Assembly (NCBI GenBank): GCA_039931435.1
Contig: JBDTRY010000143.1
Span: 1-9,604, forward strand
DNA: 9,604 bases
Direction: 5' to 3'
Source of the DNA: JBDTRY01 sp039931435
GTDB lineage: Bacteria; Acidobacteriota; Thermoanaerobaculia; Gp7-AA8
A model generated the notes under the pieces. That model saw nothing but the letters and a program-made list of their open reading frames with translations, did not search any database and was not told the origin of the DNA. The translations under genes were made by a program, and so were the position numbers. Below, piece by piece: positions 1 through 7,757 of this stretch (the stretch's first letter is position 1; each line of letters begins with the position of its first letter).

Positions 1-23
1 TCGCTCGGGATGACGGCGCTCAT
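1..23 (-). CDS. start of a further minus-strand gene (7 codons visible)
   Basis: An ATG at 23-21 on the minus strand opens a frame that reads MSAVIPS and then leaves the window. A GGTGA sequence, complementary to the 16S rRNA tail, lies 7 nt before this ATG. The start is 73 nt beyond the stop of the propeller gene and on the same strand, so it could be the next gene of the same transcription unit. Seven codons are far too few to say anything about function, and the start itself is uncertain. I see no hairpin with a T-run between 24 and 96 that would end transcription after the propeller gene. Confidence 0.3.
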
Positions 24-96
24 AGTTTCTTCACCCTGGTTCAGCGCCGCCGCTGTTGGCGCGCTTGGGCATGACTCTCTCTCCGCTGGCCGAGGT

Positions 97-2268
97 CTAC
101 TGACGGCTCGTCACGGAGCTCGTGGCCACGTTGTAAAAGGAATCGATCACGCGCACGATGACGAACCTGCCCTGGACCGCGCTCTGATCGATCGAGAACG
201 TCTCCACACGTGAGTCGTTGATTCCATCATCGGGAGTGAGGGGTAGCCACTTCCTGGCATCCACCGAATACTCGGCCTTGATCACGGGAGAGCGCTCATC
301 GGAGGCCTTGATCACGAGCTTTCCACCGCTTGATGAGGAACTGATTAACGGCGGAGTGTTGTCTACCGTGAAAATGATGCCGGATTTGGCGTCGGTGAGG
401 GGCGATTCAGAGTTCGACGGCTCGTCGGATGCCACGAGGCGCAGCTCGTAATCGCCATCCGGCAACTGCGAAGTGTCGAAGTTGAACTGAAGGTCCTCGA
501 GGCGATCGTGAAGAGTCAGCCAGCTCGATGACCCCGACTGGCGAAACTGCAGGGTGTAGATCAACCTGTCGCCATTCACGTCCGACGCCTTCCAGGAAAC
601 GGTTCGGTAACCATGGCGGAAATACTTCTTGCCCCCGATGGTGCGATCCGTCGCTTCACCCAGAGTGGTGAAGATACCGTTCTCGTCGGGATTGGACGCT
701 TCGACGACCTGGGGAGCCGCCGGATAGTTGCCGCTGAGGAAGACGACAGCCGGCTCGTTGACGACGACGCTGTCAATCGATGGCGCCACGTTCCGATTCA
801 TATACGCCACCGAAACGGAGTCCACCCGAAACGATTGCGAAGGCTTTGTGGCCGAAAGCTTCCATTGAAGGTAACGGGCAGCTGGCGCGTTCACCGTGCC
901 CGTCGACGAGGGCTGACTGGCACTCCAGGCGCTCCAGGTATTGTCCGGGGGGCTGGTGTTGCCGCTCCGAAAGGAGATCGTTGCCGCGGAGAGCGCATCG
1001 CCGTCCACGCGGAACTGACCGAAGCGGGAGAAGCGTCCTGTGTCTTTGGTTGGGGAACGGAATTCGGCGGCCTCGGGCGATGAAGCTCCCAACTGATAGA
1101 CCGCTCCGCTGTTCGTTGTCGTAGCAGTCAGTGCACCGCCGTTTCGCTCGATGGATACCACCTGCTTCTCAGGGAGTGACGAAACCAGCGATACCTCGCC
1201 ATCCTTCAAAACGTAGACACGTCCCTGTGGTCCCGTGCCGATATAGAGTGCGCCGTCATTGCCCCCGGTGATTGCGTAAATGATCTCGTGGTCGAACTTC
1301 CGGATACTCTCGACATACCCATCGCCATCGATGCGATAGAGCTCCGCGGAACCGCTCGGCGCCGCCGAGGGAGCGGCGTTGTCGTCGAACGAAAAACTCA
1401 CATCGACGGAGGCGCTCTGTGTCGTCGCCTCATCGGACTTGTCCTCTTTCGCCGCGGAGGCGTTCGTGGCCGACTTGTCCTTCGCGGACGTTTCCTTCTT
1501 GGCCGGAGCCACAGTCGGAAGAACGTTGGTCACTCCCGCTGCGTAAGCGCTGCCGGTACGGGAGTCGTAATAGATCGTGGAGATTTCATTGAAGCTTGCA
1601 TCGTAGAGTGCGCGGGGCGTTCCGGATGGAGGTAGCGCATAGATCCTTCCCTTCCCCGCCCCGCCCAGAAGAAGAGTTCCATCGCTCTTCACGGCGATGG
1701 ATCGGATGTGAGTCTCCGGCGAATCAAACCACACCGATCCCTGACCGGAGGGGCTCACCTTGAAGAGTTTGCCGTCCACTCCGGTTGCCACCGCGAGCGA
1801 TCCGTCCTCGAGCGGGACGATGCCCCAGATGTAGGCCTGGTCCGGATCGTAGAAGGTCGTGGCTTTCCCGGTGCCCGGTTCCACGCGATAGATCTTTCCG
1901 TTGGGAGAAGTCCCGACGTAGAGCATGCCGTGTGAGTACGCCATGGCGTAGATCTCGGGCTCGGGTGCCGTGTAGAGAAGTCTGAGCTGCTTGCCTTCCA
2001 GGCGGTAGACCTTGCCGGCGTTGCCTGTTCCCAGAAAGAGAACCCCGGACGGCCCGTTTGCCTGGGAGAGGACAAAGGGATCGGCTACGGAAGCGAGCTT
2101 GGTCGTCTGGGGGCCGGGCCTGAGTTCGCCGCGGGAGGTTATGGCGAATCCCCGTACTTCTCCGGCGAGCATCTCGTCGGGTGCGTTCACAGTCCAGAAT
2201 TGCGGTGTGACAGCGTAGACAGACGCTGCGAAGAGAAGACTTGTGGCAATCGAGAACAGCAGGCGCAT
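97..2268 (-). CDS. secreted seven-repeat beta-propeller protein with Ig-like C-terminal domains
   Basis: A 723-residue exported protein of unknown role. Residues 1-19 form a signal peptide (MRLLFS, a hydrophobic core, then SVYA before the likely cut). A short motif of the form L-x-x-G-T-x-x-x-G-K-x-Y-R-x recurs near residues 77-90, 116-129, 158-171, 199-212, 341-354 and 380-393. A seventh copy (241-248 plus 306-313) is split by a Lys/Ala/Ser/Asp-rich insert of about 57 residues, giving seven blades in total. Residues about 405-490 look like a beta-sandwich (WSAWSAS, ARYLQWKL). Residues about 495-640 and 640-723 look like two Ig-like or fibronectin-like domains, with a VDNTPP linker near 636. 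I chose the ATG at 2268 because GAGG lies 7 nt upstream; a TTG at 2271 is the alternative. No enzyme motif is visible. The likely role is binding or scaffolding outside the cytoplasm. The stop is TAG at 97-99. It follows the S55 gene by 78 nt. Confidence 0.85.
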   Translation of the reverse strand: MRLLFSIATSLLFAASVYAVTPQFWTVNAPDEMLAGEVRGFAITSRGELRPGPQTTKLASVADPFVLSQANGPSGVLFLGTGNAGKVYRLEGKQLRLLYTAPEPEIYAMAYSHGMLYVGTSPNGKIYRVEPGTGKATTFYDPDQAYIWGIVPLEDGSLAVATGVDGKLFKVSPSGQGSVWFDSPETHIRSIAVKSDGTLLLGGAGKGRIYALPPSGTPRALYDASFNEISTIYYDSRTGSAYAAGVTNVLPTVAPAKKETSAKDKSATNASAAKEDKSDEATTQSASVDVSFSFDDNAAPSAAPSGSAELYRIDGDGYVESIRKFDHEIIYAITGGNDGALYIGTGPQGRVYVLKDGEVSLVSSLPEKQVVSIERNGGALTATTTNSGAVYQLGASSPEAAEFRSPTKDTGRFSRFGQFRVDGDALSAATISFRSGNTSPPDNTWSAWSASQPSSTGTVNAPAARYLQWKLSATKPSQSFRVDSVSVAYMNRNVAPSIDSVVVNEPAVVFLSGNYPAAPQVVEASNPDENGIFTTLGEATDRTIGGKKYFRHGYRTVSWKASDVNGDRLIYTLQFRQSGSSSWLTLHDRLEDLQFNFDTSQLPDGDYELRLVASDEPSNSESPLTDAKSGIIFTVDNTPPLISSSSSGGKLVIKASDERSPVIKAEYSVDARKWLPLTPDDGINDSRVETFSIDQSAVQGRFVIVRVIDSFYNVATSSVTSRQ

Positions 2269-2346
2269 CAACGAACCTCGTACGCCGGGACGTGCGGAAG
2301 CGGGATCCGCTCCCGGGTTCCGTCGCCTGGGCGCTTCACAATTTGA

Positions 2347-4158
2347 CTACATCCGGGGGCTGATCTGCAGGTCCAGCTTCAGGGAGCCGTCGACCACATA
2401 CTGCAATGGTGTTACGAGGTGCTCCGGAGCGTAATAGCCGACGGGTACCTGCGCGGAATTGCTCGAGTCTCCGTTGACGACGGCGTTCACAGAGGGCGGC
2501 AGATTGGGCAGATAGACACCCGAGGTTACGGCGCCCTGGGAGGCCGAGTAGAGGCCCACCGTAAGATCTGTCGAAGAGCGTAGACGCCTCACGGTTTTCA
2601 CGACCTGATCAAGCGAGTTGGGCACAGGCGGCACAAGCAGAAAATCGAGCTGGCTCATGGCCGAGCCGCTTCCCACGAACAGGTAGGCCGTCCCCGGCTT
2701 CTGGTCATCCGGAATTCTCACGTCGAATGTTTTCTCGAAAGCCTCACCGCGAAACGGCTTGAGGGTCGTTCGCAGTCTGATCGTGTCCCCGGCGTGAATC
2801 TGTCCGTCGGCGGGCGTGTCGATGGAAGCCTGCTCCAGTCTGGCGATCTTCAACTCATCGTCGTGGCGGAGGTGAATCTTTACGTTGCGGATCGTGGCAT
2901 TCCGGAACTCGTTCGAAAGCAGGTAGCTGGAGACGACCGCGAGATAGTTGGGAATGGCCTGCCGCGCCTGCGATCCGGCCCAGCCGTCCTGAAGGTGAAT
3001 GGGAGGATAGCCGTCGACGTCGATCTCCGAATCCAGAATGACTGTTCTCTCCCCCGCCGCCCGCTGCGTGGAGCTGACGATGTTGTCAGCGGCCATGGCC
3101 AACATCAATGGTGAGAGCTGCGGGTGGCGGATGACTCTGAGGTGATACGTCTCTGTCCCTTTGACTCCGTCGACCGTCAGTTCAATGGGGATCATCTCCG
3201 GCTCATGCCCGACCACGCCCATGATGCCTACGGACCGATCCTGCTGGAGCGAGCCAACGATCTGGCCGCTGTTCGCAAACTTGAACGAACGGGCAACGTT
3301 GGCCATGATCGCCACGACCTCGGACCTGGCCATGGGAAAGCTGATCTGTCCGAGGTCCATGAACGGATGTCCAAATGCCCAGACCCGGTCGCCGTCTACG
3401 TAGGTGACTGTCCCGGTAGCAGCGACGGAGAAATCACCGTCGACCAGGACGCCGGCAATGGCATCGCCCGGCGCGAACGGTGTTTTGCTGTTCGTCGTAG
3501 AGCTCGCGGAGCCGGTCGCGGTGGTGCCGCTGGGAACCGCCATGAAGCCGCTGGCTTCGAGGTACTTTCCGTATCGCTGGAGCGTGTCGGTTGAAAAACT
3601 TCCGAAGGAAAGTGGCACGGCGATCGGCAGGGCGCTGGCGCCGGTCATGGCAGTCTTGCCGGAGAGTCCGCCGAAGAGCTTATCCACGACATCCGTGGAA
3701 GCAATGTTTTTCATGTCGGAGACGAAATCCGCGTTGCTCATCCGCTGGCCGAGAGCAGCCCCGCCGGATCCCCCGCCGGTGTTGATTCGGAGCATCTCCT
3801 CGATTGGGGTGATTCCGGCCACCGGATCCTTGCTGAACTGCCAGGAGTAGGCCAGGGCGCCGATCACTTTCCCGTCGATGTAGATCGGCGATCCGCTCAT
3901 ACCGGCAATGATTCCGCTATGTTCGACGAGATCCGAGCTGACACGTCCCAGTATCAGATCCTGGCGGGGGCCGATATTGTTCAGAACGCCCAGAATTTCC
4001 ACGTCGAATCGCTCGACCTTGTTTCCGTCGAACACCGTCAGTCCGTAGCCCTTCATCCCCTTCTTCACTTCGGACAGGGGCATGATGCCCGTAGCGAAGG
4101 AGGCGGAGGCGAGAGAAAGCACGAGCAACGACAGGACGCAATTCCGGGTTATTTTCAC
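2347..4158 (-). CDS. secreted SpoIVB/S55-type peptidase domain protein
   Basis: A 603-residue exported protein related to the peptidase S55 domain of Bacillus SpoIVB, a serine protease of the sporulation sigma-K checkpoint. The N-terminus (MKITRN, a hydrophobic stretch, then ASFA) is a good signal peptide. The mature part begins with MPLSEVKKGMKGYGLTVF, followed by the serine-protease-like GMSGSP motif at residues 86-91 (S88 aligns with Ser of GDSGGP). A second motif, AFGHPF at 261-266, supplies H264. In SpoIVB the GH motif comes before GMSGSP, so the order is reversed here. Residues from about 320 to the end are beta-rich and unassigned. I chose GTG 4158 because GGAG lies 5 nt before it and the signal peptide then has normal length. 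An in-frame ATG at 4191 would add 11 residues but has no clear ribosome binding site. The substrate is unknown. A sporulation role is unlikely in this setting. Confidence 0.82.
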   Translation of the reverse strand: MKITRNCVLSLLVLSLASASFATGIMPLSEVKKGMKGYGLTVFDGNKVERFDVEILGVLNNIGPRQDLILGRVSSDLVEHSGIIAGMSGSPIYIDGKVIGALAYSWQFSKDPVAGITPIEEMLRINTGGGSGGAALGQRMSNADFVSDMKNIASTDVVDKLFGGLSGKTAMTGASALPIAVPLSFGSFSTDTLQRYGKYLEASGFMAVPSGTTATGSASSTTNSKTPFAPGDAIAGVLVDGDFSVAATGTVTYVDGDRVWAFGHPFMDLGQISFPMARSEVVAIMANVARSFKFANSGQIVGSLQQDRSVGIMGVVGHEPEMIPIELTVDGVKGTETYHLRVIRHPQLSPLMLAMAADNIVSSTQRAAGERTVILDSEIDVDGYPPIHLQDGWAGSQARQAIPNYLAVVSSYLLSNEFRNATIRNVKIHLRHDDELKIARLEQASIDTPADGQIHAGDTIRLRTTLKPFRGEAFEKTFDVRIPDDQKPGTAYLFVGSGSAMSQLDFLLVPPVPNSLDQVVKTVRRLRSSTDLTVGLYSASQGAVTSGVYLPNLPPSVNAVVNGDSSNSAQVPVGYYAPEHLVTPLQYVVDGSLKLDLQISPRM

Positions 4159-4163
4159 GGTCA

Positions 4164-4167
4164 CTCC
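4164..4167 (-). promoter_or_regulatory. GGAG ribosome binding site choosing the GTG 4158 start
   Basis: Read on the minus strand, GGAG is followed by TGACC and then GTG. The five-base spacing is normal for a Shine-Dalgarno site. The upstream ATG at 4191 is preceded by AGAATCGAA, which is a poor match. This is the main reason for preferring the shorter S55 protein. Confidence 0.45.
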
Positions 4168-4195
4168 AACAATGGTCCGGTTCCGTTTCATTTCG

Positions 4196-4225
4196 ATTCT
4201 AAGAGAGCTGAACCCGATTTGTAGC
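4196..4225 (-). promoter_or_regulatory. possible internal promoter before the S55 gene
   Basis: On the minus strand TAGAAT (4201-4196) matches the -10 consensus at five of six positions. The best -35 candidate, GCTACA at 4225-4220 with an 18-base spacer, matches at only three of six. Transcription would begin near 4189, inside the longer reading of the S55 gene. That would force use of GTG 4158 and leave a leader of about 30 nt. The match is weak, and read-through from yibQ would be enough to express the gene. Confidence 0.2.
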
Positions 4226-4238
4226 CGGCCCTTCGCTG

Positions 4239-5381
4239 TCAGCGAACGATTTCGCTGGCATGCACGAACCGGAACCCCATTTTCTGAAGCTTCGGGACTT
4301 CCTGCTGCAGCACCCGAACGGTGCTCGGATACATATGCCCGATCCCGACGGCGAAGCCGCGCCGGGAGGAAATTTCCGCGAGTTGAGCGAGCTGGCGCCT
4401 TATGGACTGCGCGTCGCGCGTGTCGTCGAGGAATACGTCGCGTGAGGCCGTGCGGATCTTCAGACTGTGGGCGATGCTGCTGCCCAGCGTTCCGGAAGTC
4501 GTCCGGGAATCAATGAAGTACGTACCGGCCGGCAGAGCGCTGAGCATCTCGTTCATCACCCGGGCGTCGGTGGTGGCCTTGGACCCCATGTGATTGTTCA
4601 CTCCCTGAGCGAAGGGAATGGAGCGAACGTCCTGTTCCGTCAAGGTCCGGATGTCCTCGCCGGTCATCGACGTCAGGATGGCGCCCGCTCCGGGCGAGAT
4701 GCGTGGATAGCCGAGGGGTTCCATGGGCAGATGACAGAGGATTTCATGGCCGTTCTCATGCGCCAGCGTTGCCGACCGCGTAGCGTTCGGCGTTCCGGGT
4801 ATGACGGCGAAATTCAGCAGCGCCGGGATTTGCGTGGCGTCGACGATCGGTTGATTGTCGAACCCGACGTCGTCGAGGATGAGGACGATCGAGCCGGAGC
4901 GCCTCTCAACTGCCGTTGCCGCCGGGGTTGGCAGCAACTTCGGCTGTTCCGATTCGGCCGGATGTTTTTTAATGTTGGCGGGTGCCGACCTGGAACGATC
5001 AGCTCTGGCTGGAGTGATGATGATCCGCGCCGCGTCGCCAGGCCGGCGGACGATGATCCGAGTGCCCTCCCGGTCGATCGTGGCCTCGGGGACGGCCTGC
5101 CGGAGCCGTTTCTCGATCGAGTCCAGCGACTGCGTGGACTCAATTCGTGTCTCCGAGCCTTCGTCCTGCGTGCCGCTGATTTGGAATCCAGCCATCTTTA
5201 CCTGGGCCGCCAGGGAAGCTGCGGGGGCGCTCTGCCTCAACTGGCGCCAGGAGAGATAAAGAAGGAAAGCGAGGACAGGGACGGCCAGGACGATCAAAAG
5301 CAACGAGGCCGGCCGTCTCTTTCGGGGACGGAGCGGCCTCCTGCGCCTTGCTGCTGTTTTCGATCGCGGGCCTGCCGCCAT
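4239..5381 (-). CDS. yibQ: divergent polysaccharide deacetylase family protein (YibQ-like)
   Basis: A 380-residue membrane-anchored protein of the divergent polysaccharide deacetylase family (Pfam PF04748, formerly DUF610), related to E. coli YibQ. The first 24 residues are very rich in Arg and Lys, and one membrane segment follows at about 26-44, so the rest should face the periplasm. A variable linker runs to about 160. The family domain fills 163-380: ILDD (D170, D171), FAVIPGT (191-197), CHLPMEP (216-222), GVNNHMGS (260-267, H264), YFIDSRTT (288-295), FLDD (317-320) and GIGHMYPST (346-354, H349). These acidic and His residues sit where NodB-type metal ligands would be expected. The substrate is not established for the family. 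The gene begins on the TGATG overlap with the S41 stop, which implies coupled translation. In E. coli yibQ also follows envC (yibP), which fits a role in envelope or septal wall processing. Confidence 0.9.
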   Translation of the reverse strand: MAAGPRSKTAARRRRPLRPRKRRPASLLLIVLAVPVLAFLLYLSWRQLRQSAPAASLAAQVKMAGFQISGTQDEGSETRIESTQSLDSIEKRLRQAVPEATIDREGTRIIVRRPGDAARIIITPARADRSRSAPANIKKHPAESEQPKLLPTPAATAVERRSGSIVLILDDVGFDNQPIVDATQIPALLNFAVIPGTPNATRSATLAHENGHEILCHLPMEPLGYPRISPGAGAILTSMTGEDIRTLTEQDVRSIPFAQGVNNHMGSKATTDARVMNEMLSALPAGTYFIDSRTTSGTLGSSIAHSLKIRTASRDVFLDDTRDAQSIRRQLAQLAEISSRRGFAVGIGHMYPSTVRVLQQEVPKLQKMGFRFVHASEIVR

Positions 5382-6565
5382 CAGGCGGCGGCCTTCATCG
5401 CTTTCTTCTCACCGAAAAGTTCCAGAGCCTTCTCCAGGATCACGTCGGGCGGCGGCGCTTTCGGGTTCAGGTCTTCCTTCACGGCCGAGGCGATCAGTTC
5501 GACCTGTATGTCCGGCCGAAGTCCCGCCGAGAGAATCGGCTTCTCTTTCGGGGTGGTGTAATGGCCGATGGTCACGTTCAGGCCACCATCGCTGGGAAGT
5601 GTCACGAATTTCTGAACGACTGCTTTCCCGAACGTGGTCACACCCACGGTCTTGCCGCGGCCGTTCTCGCTGATGGCGGCCGCAAAGACTTCGGCGCCCG
5701 CAGCGCTCGAGCCGTCGGTCAGGATTTCCACGTCTCCGCTGTAGGAAATGGCGGAATCAGCTTCCCATCGACGGGCGTCGGCCCGGCGCCCTTCGACACT
5801 GGTGATTAGACCCTTACCGAGCAGCAGGTCCGCCGCTTCGATGGCCTCGTCCATCGACCCGCCGGCGTTTTTCCGCAGGTCGATGATCAACTTCTGCTTG
5901 CCCGACTTCTCGACGGCCGCCAGAGAATCTGCGAGCTGACGCGCGGCGCCTTTCTCGAAAAACGGCACTTTGATGTAGGCCACGCTCCCGAAGTACTGTG
6001 GCGTGGGAGGTGGAGGCTGGAACGATTTGCGCGTCACGGACAGGGATTCACGCTTGGTCACACCTCCGCGTACGATTCGCAGGGCCAGCGTTTTGCCGGG
6101 TTCGGTCTGCAGCGCTTTTCGAATCTGCCAGACAGCCATCTTTGCCGTCGGCTTTCCGTCGATCTGATCGATCAGGTCACCGGCCTCGATGCCGGCCAGG
6201 GCAGCTGGCGATCCGGCCACCGGAGCGATCACGTATCCGAATCCGTATCGTTTCGTGACCACCAGGCCAATCCCGTTCTCCTCGTCGTCGACGAAAGTCC
6301 GGTACTGTGCCATGAGGGCGGGCGGAACGTAATAACTGAACTCGTCCACGGCATCGGTTACACCATTGAAGGCGCCCTCGACGAGTTGATCCGACGAGAC
6401 GTTATCGACGTGATTGTCGCGGATGAGCGAGAACACTTCCGTAAAGATGCTCAGGTAGCGGTAGATACTGCCTTGTTTGGCCGGTTGTCCGAGGACGGCG
6501 GCGGTAACGAGGGACAGCATCACCGCTACGGAGAGTGCCATGAACGCCATTTTGGTCTTTGTCAT
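5381..6565 (-). CDS. membrane-anchored S41 (CtpA-like) PDZ protease homologue lacking the catalytic Ser
   Basis: A 394-residue C-terminal-processing-protease homologue. Residues 6-26 form an uncleaved anchor or signal peptide. A PDZ domain spans about 97-180 (NGIGL at 97-101, AGIEAGDLIDQIDGKP near 124-139), and the S41 domain follows with DLRKNAGG at 229-236. The FGK motif keeps the general-base Lys (K314). In active S41 proteases (D1P S372/K397, E. coli Prc S430/K455) the nucleophile lies exactly 25 residues before this Lys. Here that residue is A289, in the local sequence TDGSSAAGAE; I checked the codons directly (TCG AGC GCT GCG GGC GCC GAA). Two serines lie two and three residues earlier. 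The protein is therefore probably a pseudoprotease or uses an altered nucleophile. ATG 6565 starts 11 nt after the envC stop. A GTG at 6589 would overlap envC by 13 nt and add 8 residues. Its place between envC and yibQ matches ctpA of Pseudomonas-type clusters. Confidence 0.9.
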   Translation of the reverse strand: MTKTKMAFMALSVAVMLSLVTAAVLGQPAKQGSIYRYLSIFTEVFSLIRDNHVDNVSSDQLVEGAFNGVTDAVDEFSYYVPPALMAQYRTFVDDEENGIGLVVTKRYGFGYVIAPVAGSPAALAGIEAGDLIDQIDGKPTAKMAVWQIRKALQTEPGKTLALRIVRGGVTKRESLSVTRKSFQPPPPTPQYFGSVAYIKVPFFEKGAARQLADSLAAVEKSGKQKLIIDLRKNAGGSMDEAIEAADLLLGKGLITSVEGRRADARRWEADSAISYSGDVEILTDGSSAAGAEVFAAAISENGRGKTVGVTTFGKAVVQKFVTLPSDGGLNVTIGHYTTPKEKPILSAGLRPDIQVELIASAVKEDLNPKAPPPDVILEKALELFGEKKAMKAAA

Positions 6566-6576
6566 CTGCTCTTTCG

Positions 6577-7722
6577 TCAGCGCAGCCACGACGTCGGGTC
6601 GACAGGCCGGTTGTTTTCGCGGATTTCGAAATAGAGGTAGCTGCCCGATTCCTCTTCGGACGCCGCGACTGAAGCGATGGTCTGCTCCGCAGCCACGCGG
6701 TCACCGACACTGACACGGGCAGCGGTGGTGTTTCCATAGAGTGTGAAGATGCGGTTTCCGTGATCCACGATGATTAGGTTTCCGTATCCTTTGAACCACT
6801 GCGAAAACAAAACTGTTCCCTGAAACACGGAGCGGACCTCGGTTCCTTCAGACGCATCTATCTTAAGACCGTTACTGATGGTCACGGTTGCAAACTTGGA
6901 GTTACGGTGGCGTCCGAAGCCTTCGAGCACCTTTCCCGTGACCGGCCAGGAGAGCGCGCCGCGGACATCTTCGATGCGTGTGCCAGGTGATTGATCGACA
7001 TTCTTCCGTTCGTAGAGGGTGGAAAACAGCCGCTCCAGCCGCCGGGCCTTCTCCTCCAACTCGGCGATCCTCCGTTTCGCTTTCGATCCTTCGTCGTTGA
7101 TCTCAGCGAGCATCCGTGCCTGGTCGGTCCGGCTCTGGGCAATGAGCTGGCGCTGCTGGGCAACCAGAGCACTGACCTGGTCCACCTGATGTTTCTTCAC
7201 CGCCAATGCCTCGCGGCGAAGCTTCAGGTCTGTCTGTGTTTCCTGAAACGAGGTCACAGCACGGGCGTCGCGGTTGACGAGGTACTGCAATGTTGCCGCG
7301 GCATCGAACACGTTCTGGCCCGGATCGATGGAAAGGAGCACACGCAGGTAGCTCAACGGGCCCATGCGGTAAAGGACGACCAGGCGTGTTCCCAGTTCCT
7401 TCTTCTGAGCGACGATCCGCTCGGAGAGCTCCGCGACCTGGGATTCGATCGCCTGTGACTGCGCCTGCAGTTCCGACTGCGCATCGACTGCGAGATCCAG
7501 CTCACGCGTGCGGATAGCCAGTTGGAGTTCGATGGCCTCGAGGTTCTCCGCGGCAGTCCTGGCCCGGGTCTGCAGGTCGCCGAGCCGCTGCCTCAACGTG
7601 GCGATTTCCTTGCGAATGCGCTGCAGGTCGGCGGGAGTGGAGGCAGCGTAGAGCGCTCCGGTGACGAGCAGCGAGAGTGCCAGCGCCACGGACGACACTC
7701 TCGTTCGCGCGCCTGGCGTCAT
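6577..7722 (-). CDS. envC: EnvC-like murein hydrolase activator, degenerate LytM domain
   Basis: A 381-residue exported protein of the EnvC type. These proteins bind and activate periplasmic N-acetylmuramyl-L-alanine amidases during cell separation, in E. coli under FtsEX control. Residues 1-26 are a signal peptide (ending ALYA). Heptad-rich coiled coils cover about 29-125 and 155-240. A LytM/M23 fold spans about 257-378 (SWPVTGKVLEGFG to SWLR). All the metal-site positions of active LytM enzymes are replaced: the HxxxD pair is S283 and K287, the YxH His is G330, and the HxH pair is Y362 and Y364 (SYLYFEIR, close to SLYFEIR of E. coli EnvC). It should thus be a non-enzymatic activator. I chose ATG 7722 because it gives a normal signal peptide and follows a purine-rich GGGG run by 10 nt. 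A TTG at 7761 would overlap the rnc stop and add 13 residues. It sits 35 nt after rnc. Confidence 0.92.
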   Translation of the reverse strand: MTPGARTRVSSVALALSLLVTGALYAASTPADLQRIRKEIATLRQRLGDLQTRARTAAENLEAIELQLAIRTRELDLAVDAQSELQAQSQAIESQVAELSERIVAQKKELGTRLVVLYRMGPLSYLRVLLSIDPGQNVFDAAATLQYLVNRDARAVTSFQETQTDLKLRREALAVKKHQVDQVSALVAQQRQLIAQSRTDQARMLAEINDEGSKAKRRIAELEEKARRLERLFSTLYERKNVDQSPGTRIEDVRGALSWPVTGKVLEGFGRHRNSKFATVTISNGLKIDASEGTEVRSVFQGTVLFSQWFKGYGNLIIVDHGNRIFTLYGNTTAARVSVGDRVAAEQTIASVAASEEESGSYLYFEIRENNRPVDPTSWLR

Positions 7723-7757
7723 CGAATGCCCACCCCCCTCTGGCCGGAAGGCCTCTA

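Noticed and set aside
31..72. A 13-codon minus-strand frame (MPKRANSGGAEPG, then stop) with a GGAGAGAG sequence before its ATG.
   Set aside because: It is too short to judge and has no sign of a leader-peptide function. The ATG at 23 with its own GGTGA site is the more likely next gene start.
2299..2311. Small hairpin AGCGG-GAT-CCGCT in the gap between the S55 and propeller genes.
   Set aside because: The stem is only 5 bp and has no T-run after it on the minus strand, so it is not a convincing terminator.
4467..5561. A 364-codon open frame on the plus strand.
   Set aside because: It lies antisense to yibQ and the S41 gene, has no domain motifs and is Arg/Gly-rich as expected from GC-rich antisense frames. 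The minus-strand genes explain the DNA.
6577..7722. Reading the EnvC-like protein as an active M23 endopeptidase.
   Set aside because: The HxxxD, YxH and HxH positions are Ser/Lys, Gly and Tyr/Tyr, so zinc cannot be bound in the usual way.
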